From positions 11,425,829-11,489,828 of the forward strand of contig OX463836.1 of NCBI GenBank assembly GCA_949825045.1: a stretch of 64,000 nucleotides of DNA. Reading direction: 5' to 3'. The first letter of the stretch is position 1. Each line of letters begins with the position of its first letter. The position numbers and the translations under genes were made by a program. Under the pieces are notes generated by a model. The model worked only from the letters and a program-made list of their open reading frames with translations, searched no databases and was not told where the DNA came from. The stretch is from Argyresthia goedartella (Eukaryota > Arthropoda > Insecta > Lepidoptera > Argyresthiidae). Shown in pieces: positions 59,315 through 64,000 of this stretch.

Positions 59315-59555
59315 TATGAATTTGAATTTGAACTTTTATTTTTGAATATGGTTACAAATTGTATAAAAGGGATCCAACTGGCTCGATAGCCATTAAGCTA
59401 ATCCTAACTATATGAATTAGATCAGTCGCTGGCCGAAGCCTAAGGTGAAGTGTGTCACATTGACTTTTCACATCCAAGCCTCTTTCTATTTAAAATTACA
59501 AATTACGTAACAGTGTCAAAGTGAACACTCACTCTAAAGAGGCCCGTATACAATA
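59315..59555 (-). mobile_element. Family Z element, copy 2, (TTCAAA)n tail
   Basis: Reverse of 27346-27600: GGTTACAAATTGTATAAAAG, CTGGCTCGATAGCCATTA, TCGCTGGCCGAAGCCTAAGG and CTCTAAAGAGGCCCGTATAC. The tail here is made of TTTGAATT units (59318-59333) instead of AAGTC. Confidence 0.75.
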
Positions 59556-59859
59556 ATAATAATTCTTTATTGCACAGAAAACACAATGGAAAAAATACAA
59601 CGAACAATATTACAATATTATCGCATAGACAAATATCGAACCTAACTATACCTAACTGTACCTTATAATACACATTTGACCAGAACAACGATTTTTTTCT
59701 TCTTCTCCATACAAAATATATGACCGCCCGGTCCAAAATGTATGGAGATCTCAAAAATAAAGTTGCTCAGATCAAGTCGGTTTCAAATTATAAATTAATC
59801 ACAATGACGTTCCTAATAACCCCATAAAATATTTATTTGACTACACCTTCCGTGTACAG
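59556..59859. repeat. LINE-tail-like and dispersed repeat
   Basis: 59558-59600 (ATAATTCTTTATTGCACAGA, AAACAC) looks like a reversed LINE 3' end. 59670-59830 matches 44630-44785 (AAAGTTGCTCAGATCAAGTC, GGTTTC). Confidence 0.5.
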
Positions 59860-60035
59860 CCACTTGCATTGCTTCTGGCCCAAACTAGCATAACGTGTGC
59901 GGGGCCAGAAACAGTGACATCGTAAACTATTCATCATCTTCAAGACCTTTGGTTTCTCTTCCTTCCCCGCCCGGGATGCGATCCCATGAACTCTCGCTTG
60001 CGAGGCGGAGGATCGACCGCTACGCCGCACACGTC
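59860..60035 (-). mobile_element. tRNA-derived SINE, family S4
   Basis: Tail TTGCATTGCTTCTGGCCC and GTGCGGGGCCAGAAACAGTG. The head in reverse has a B-box side (GATGCGATCCCATGAACTC) and an A-box side (GGATCGACCGCTACGCCG). No closed cloverleaf. Confidence 0.6.
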
Positions 60036-60151
60036 TTCCAAGATTGGTGTGACGAAAGTGAAATCAAGCAAAATGTAAGAAAGAAAAATAAAAAGTAAAA
60101 AAGTTTAAAAGAAAAGAAAAACAAAGCTATAGAGTACAATGTTTGCGACTG

Positions 60152-60427
60152 CGAATGGCCGAGTCGGCAGTGACCCTGCCTACGAAGCCAAGGGTCCCGG
60201 GTTCGAGTCCCGGTGGGGCCAAATATTTGTTTGATGAGAACGGATGTTTCTACCCTAGTCATGGTTGTTTATCTATCTAAGTATACTATTTATCTATATA
60301 AGTAAGTGTATCGTTGTCTAGTACCCAAGATACTAGATAGAATACCATATCCAAGATAGAATCCTATTTTGGGGCTAGATCAATGTGTGTGAAGTATCCA
60401 AGGTATTATTATATTATTATTATTATA
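60152..60427 (+). mobile_element. SINE S1, copy 4, with internal duplication
   Basis: GCGAATGGCCGAGTCGGCAG, B box GGGTTCGAGTCCC. Near 60330-60365 the segment CCAAGATA...TAGAAT is duplicated, so AAGATACAGGGAATCC of other copies is expanded. Ends in (ATT)n. Confidence 0.9.
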
Positions 60428-60514
60428 ATGTCATAGAATCCAATCTCATCACAGATCCTAGATACTAATATATTAGTCCTCTTGACGTCACTACCCTTTG
60501 TTGCCCAAATCAAT

Positions 60515-61025
60515 GTCAAAGTCAAAGTCAAAATTCCTTAATTTTTTGCGTCTCTTCTACATTGTGCCACTGTGGGAGTAGAGGGCGAAAAAACGCCCAC
60601 AGATTGATTTTAGATCTCGTTTCAAAATTGGTTGTGTTAAGGATAAACTTAATTTAAATAAGCTAAATTTATATAAATAAATTTACAAAATTAATTATTA
60701 TTAATAATATTACAGGAATTAATAATTACAAAATTACTAACAGCGAGATCTGTGTTGAGTTAGATTAACCCCATTTACTCTTGTCTTAAGATTTATATAA
60801 TCTTGTAAATTTCAATAACCCTCTTAGTGGTTTTTACATGGGTTTTTAATTTATCAAATGCAATTTCAAAATCTCCATAAGTATCTTGTTATAGTAGATA
60901 ATTGCTAACTTTCACGAGTCTAAACCGAGGCGCAACTAGTCTGTGATTATTTCTTAGGTGAACATTACAGCTATTGCTAAATTTTGAAAATGTTGTAAGG
61001 TTCTAGCGTACATTATATTTTCGAA
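60515..61025 (-). mobile_element. Family A LINE, 3' fragment with C-terminal codons
   Basis: Tail of CAAAGT units at 60517-60533. Then the 3' UTR (TTCTACATTGTGCCACTGTG; GAGTTAGATTAACCCCA) and coding remnants whose sense translation includes the VRKNLTTFSKL-like stretch at about 61010-60970. Diverged from the copy at 20190. Confidence 0.8.
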
Positions 61026-61159
61026 TATAAATAAATAAGTATCCAAATGACCCATTTCATCAATTCTGTTCCTCTGACATCGATCCAGTCCTTTTACGAT
61101 CCCGAAACCTTTGAAAGATTTCGCGATTGCTACAGTGGCAGCAATTTTATAGGGAAATA

Positions 61160-61304
61160 GTAAACTGCATGTCAAAAATACTGATTTCTACAGCAAATGT
61201 CGGGGCAAAATGCTGCGGTAGCTTAGGTAAAGGGTAAAGGGGGTGAACAAAGCGAAGAACATGTAAGAACAACAAAAAATACTTAAAACATAAAGTTAAG
61301 TACA
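61160..61304 (-). mobile_element. Y3-type end plus shared core
   Basis: TCAAAAATACTGATTTCTAC matches the Y3 end at 13266. The core follows (GGGGCAAAATGCTGCGGTAG, CTTAGGTAAAGGGTAAAGGG, GAACATGTAAGAACAAC). The other terminus is missing, because a family X element begins at 61305. Confidence 0.75.
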
Positions 61305-61710
61305 CATAATAGTAGTTTATGTGACTGCTACGTAATGGAGGGAATTAATACTCGAGAGTGGTTTTATGGGTATACACTAGTTTATCTACACATATATCAT
61401 AAGCTCTCTTTGATGTGTTCAGGAACTGCATGTTTGACCGGCATTGTGGCATTGATCATTGTTCTGCAGTTGTTTAGCTTGTTCTGTAGTACCAACTTCA
61501 CAGAAAAACTAGGGGCGGCACGCAGGCGGGCGTCGGCGTTCTGAATTTGAATGTCATAATATTTAGAAAAATTACGCATAATGTGTAATTTTTCAGATAA
61601 GAAATGAGTTTTTACCAAATAGTTTTACATTATGCTGGTTTTAACGTGCGGTTTTTAGACCCAGAAAAGAGGGTTTCTGATACGTGTGTAGATAAAATAT
61701 TTAAAACATA
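61305..61710 (+). mobile_element. Composite palindromic element, family X, copy 3
   Basis: CATAATAGTAGTTTATGTGA, GGAATTAATACTCGAGAGTG. The foldback block is shortened to one arm. The TIR block is complete: TATCTACACATATATCATAA at 61386 and TGATACGTGTGTAGATA at about 61679. The internal TTCTGAATTTGAATGTCA is present once. Confidence 0.85.
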
Positions 61711-62247
61711 AAAAGTGTGATGTGCGATTAAATACTAGCCAATTTGATATAGGTATGTGTCAAATAATTATGCTCTGTAGATGGCTAATATCCTTCAGAA
61801 CATCAATTTCAAAGGGATTGGTATCTTCATTATATGCCTTGTTGTATGCCATTCGCAATACCTTTCAAAGAGAAAATTTGACCAATCAGTAGTCTTGTCA
61901 TGTAATTCTGACATGACAGACGACACAGCTCGAGTCAAATAATTGTTTTCTGTAGCCTTTTCAAGTAATTCAAATAAATTAAATAAATATCAATTACAAC
62001 GCGATTACTTTACAGGAGCTGTATTTTATTGTGACTTTGCTTGTGTATGGGATGTTGTTAATAACATGGTGTTTCTTTGTTTGTAAAGTTCGATACTATG
62101 CAATGACCTATCAATTGTCATCGTTATGTTATCTGTGTCTGAAAACGTTGCTTCAGGTATAAAAAAGTCCCAAGCATTAGTCCTTCATTCAACCAAGCCT
62201 TGCTTGTAGGCGCTACCATGGGCCGAATGCCCACGGCAGTCGGCACG
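61711..62247. promoter_or_regulatory. Possible Pol II promoter context, otherwise featureless
   Basis: At 62159-62166 TATAAAAA is followed about 28 bp later by CCTTCATTC, an arrangement like an insect TATA box and initiator. The first ATG downstream (62218) opens only a 12-codon frame. This could be a host promoter fragment or part of an LTR. The upstream 450 bp show nothing recognisable. Confidence 0.25.
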
Positions 62248-62308
62248 GATTAAACTGAGAGGTTACAATAAGACACGACTTGTCTTATTGTAACCTCTCA
62301 GTTTAATC
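62248..62308. repeat. Perfect 28-bp inverted repeat with 5-nt loop
   Basis: The left arm 62248-62275 begins GATTAAACTGAGAGG. The right arm 62281-62308 is its exact reverse complement, ending CCTCTCAGTTTAATC. The loop is CGACT. No mismatch and no homologous unit elsewhere in the window. Confidence 0.95.
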
Positions 62309-62348
62309 ATTTTCAATGGACGCCGTCGGCAGATATATCATAATATAA

Positions 62349-62612
62349 TAATAGTAATAATAATAATACCTTGGACACTATTTACACACATTGATCTAGC
62401 CCCGAACTAGGATTCCCTGTATCTTGGGTGCTAGACAAAGATACACATACTTATATAGATAAATATTATACTTAGACAGATAAACAACCATGAATAGCGT
62501 ACAAACATCCGTTCTCATCAAACAAATATTTGCCCCCACCGGGACTCGAACCCGGGACCCTTGGCCTCGTAGGCAGGGTCACTGCCGACTCGGCCTTTCG
62601 GGTCGTCGTCAT
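62349..62612 (-). mobile_element. SINE S1, copy 5
   Basis: Reverse orientation: AATAATAATACCTTGGACAC, TAGCCCCGAACTAGGATTCC, CGGGACTCGAACCCGGGACC, TTGGCCTCGTAGGCAGGGTC, ACTGCCGACTCGGCC. Confidence 0.9.
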
Positions 62613-63384
62613 ATGTAATCTCAGTGTAATCCTCAGTTATCTCTTGCTCATACGCCGTAGCCTAGGATGGTCGTGCATTTTGCTGTTGTCTCAGTTGTCT
62701 ACGCGAAGCGCGTAATTTTCATTCGTCATAGTTGCACACAGCCCTAGTTTAGTTTAATTCAAATAAAGTATTTAAATCGAGTAACCAAGTCAGTGTTTTA
62801 ACTTTATCAATTTCCACACCATACCTTCGTCAATATCAACCATCATCACAGCCCTTTGGAAGGGCAGCCGCCGACACGACGACAATTACCATGTAGTACT
62901 CGTGGTTGTTGGCCCAACTATCTACGTCCAGGTGCCGTCGGGATCGGGCTGGGAGCTCAGGTCTGGCTGGCGCTTCGTCAGCTTCAGGGTTCAGCATTCG
63001 GGTGCTGCGAGGTGACACCTTCCCCTGTGACATCATCACTTGGGTTTACGAGGAGGGACGTACCAATTCAGCGTATAGATGTTCTAATTGGTAAATTTTT
63101 CAAAATCTTTTGAAATTCCTAGACGACAGAATTACATGACGAAGCTACTGACTGGACGATTTACATTGCGATTAATATCGGAGTAACGTGTTAAATCTAC
63201 GGTTACTTCGTTATTCTGCTGACTCTTCAGTCCACTATTGTTAATCACTTTAGATTATATCAAACACCAAATGGCACTTAACTCGCTCCCCGAACGCTGA
63301 ATTTACATCGTCTGCCAAATTAGAATTCCCTGAGCGATCCATACAGCAGTCCTGTCATGTTCAGTATACAGGGTGGGTTTTGTA
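62613..63384. other. No supported gene; possible LTR remnant
   Basis: AAATAAAG at 62761 followed by TCAGTGTTTTAACTTTATC and TTTCCACACCA resembles the end of an LTR with a polyadenylation signal, but no partner LTR was found. A frame of 85 codons at 62856-63113 has no known motif. Confidence 0.3.
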
Positions 63385-63460
63385 TTTCTTACCACAGCGT
63401 CACGCCTTTTCCCATACGGGGTGGCTAGGCATAGGCTCTGTTGTGCTCACGTTTATATAG
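63385..63460 (-). mobile_element. SINE S2 tail fragment
   Basis: ACAGCGTCACGCCTTTTCCC, ATACGGGGTGGC and GGCTCTGTTGTGCTCACG match the S2 tail at 17260-17300 in reverse. Confidence 0.75.
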
Positions 63461-63883
63461 CTATTAAATATATATGGAGTATTTGCGTATTTGCGTGCTT
63501 TAAAACAATAAGAGGACTAGTGCCAAGCCAATTGTGATATGAAAGGCTAATGGTCTAAAATGTTTTTGTTAGGTTATAACACGAAAACGGTAAAATACTT
63601 TACGGAAAATTATGTAATATACTGGAAAAATATAATGGTCGCATTAAATTTTTGAGATGAGAAGTTCTTTTACGGTACACGGTTAAAGATTCACAGTAAA
63701 TCAAAAAAGCTATCAAAACGGGCTTTTCAAAAGTAAAATATTCGTACATTAAAACTCTAACGTAACCTAAATACTAAGTTAGAGACTGCGCGTCGGGCGA
63801 ACACATTAAGATCCGGCTGAAAAACAAGAATAAAGCGCCGTAAAAATTAAAATAAAACAATAACTTCGCAACAGTTTTCTTAC
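63461..63883. other. No recognisable feature
   Basis: AT-rich spacer. Confidence 0.4.
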
Positions 63884-64000
63884 CCGAATGGCCGAGTCGG
63901 CAGTGACCCTGCTTACGAAGCCAAGGGTCCCGCGTTCGAGTCCTGGTTGGGGCAATTATTTGTTTGATGAGAACGGATGTTCTCCTAGTCATGGTTGTTG
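63884..64000 (+). mobile_element. SINE S1, copy 6, cut by window end
   Basis: CCCGAATGGCCGAGTCGGCA, a B-box region GCGTTCGAGTCCT, then TTATTTGTTTGATGAGAACG. It continues past the last base. Confidence 0.9.

Noticed and set aside
62218..62253. 12-codon frame after the TATA-like motif as a first coding exon
   Set aside because: Too short, no splice donor context I could defend, and it ends at a stop inside the perfect hairpin.

Overview
This 64-kb window is eukaryotic and comes from an insect genome. A lepidopteran is the most likely source: the background is AT-rich, the tRNA-derived SINEs and the mariner end sequences are of the kinds common in moths and butterflies, and BEL/Pao, Jockey-type and Helitron elements occur side by side. 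That taxonomic call is inference from repeat content, because no host protein-coding gene could be recognised. Almost everything that can be annotated is a transposable element, complete or broken. I saw no rRNA, no convincing functional tRNA gene, no CRISPR and no bacterial-type operon.

Layout. 1-2.6 kb: a non-LTR retrotransposon whose 5' part lies outside the window. 2.6-19 kb: two SINEs, an inverted minisatellite (4.45-4.69 kb), dead non-LTR 3' ends, two copies of a palindromic composite element (8.27 and 13.8 kb), a small TIR element (15.8 kb), more SINEs and several MITEs. 19.25-22.75 kb: a decayed Helitron split by a younger non-LTR element. 23-30 kb: retrotransposon tails, a hAT-type MITE with a clean 8-bp target duplication (25.73-26.18 kb), a 33-bp minisatellite and a possible small secreted peptide (28.6-28.85 kb). 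31.1-43.8 kb: two young elements on the minus strand, a 7.1-kb Pao-type LTR retrotransposon (TSD GTATA) and a 5.5-kb Jockey-clade element (TSD of about 12 bp), both inserted in one older TG-rich tandem repeat. 44-51.5 kb: MITEs, SINEs and a dead mariner. 51.6-57.6 kb: a second young BEL/Pao element (TSD ATTTA, near-identical LTRs) that has lost reverse transcriptase and RNase H but keeps Gag, protease and integrase regions. 57.6-64 kb: further MITEs, retrotransposon tails, SINEs and a perfect 28-bp hairpin.

How the parts relate. The autonomous machinery visible here is the Jockey ORF1/ORF2 pair, the Pao Gag-Pol (one in-frame stop) and the integrase of the second BEL element. The short elements encode nothing and must be moved by enzymes encoded elsewhere. 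The least expected patterns are one ~100-bp core shared by short elements with at least three different kinds of ends, a repeated composite of a foldback and a TIR element, and the RT-less BEL element. Repeat-family letters (A, R, S1-S4, T, U, X, Y1-Y3, Z, G, N) are my own labels for this window. All alignments were made by eye, so boundaries of decayed copies are approximate.
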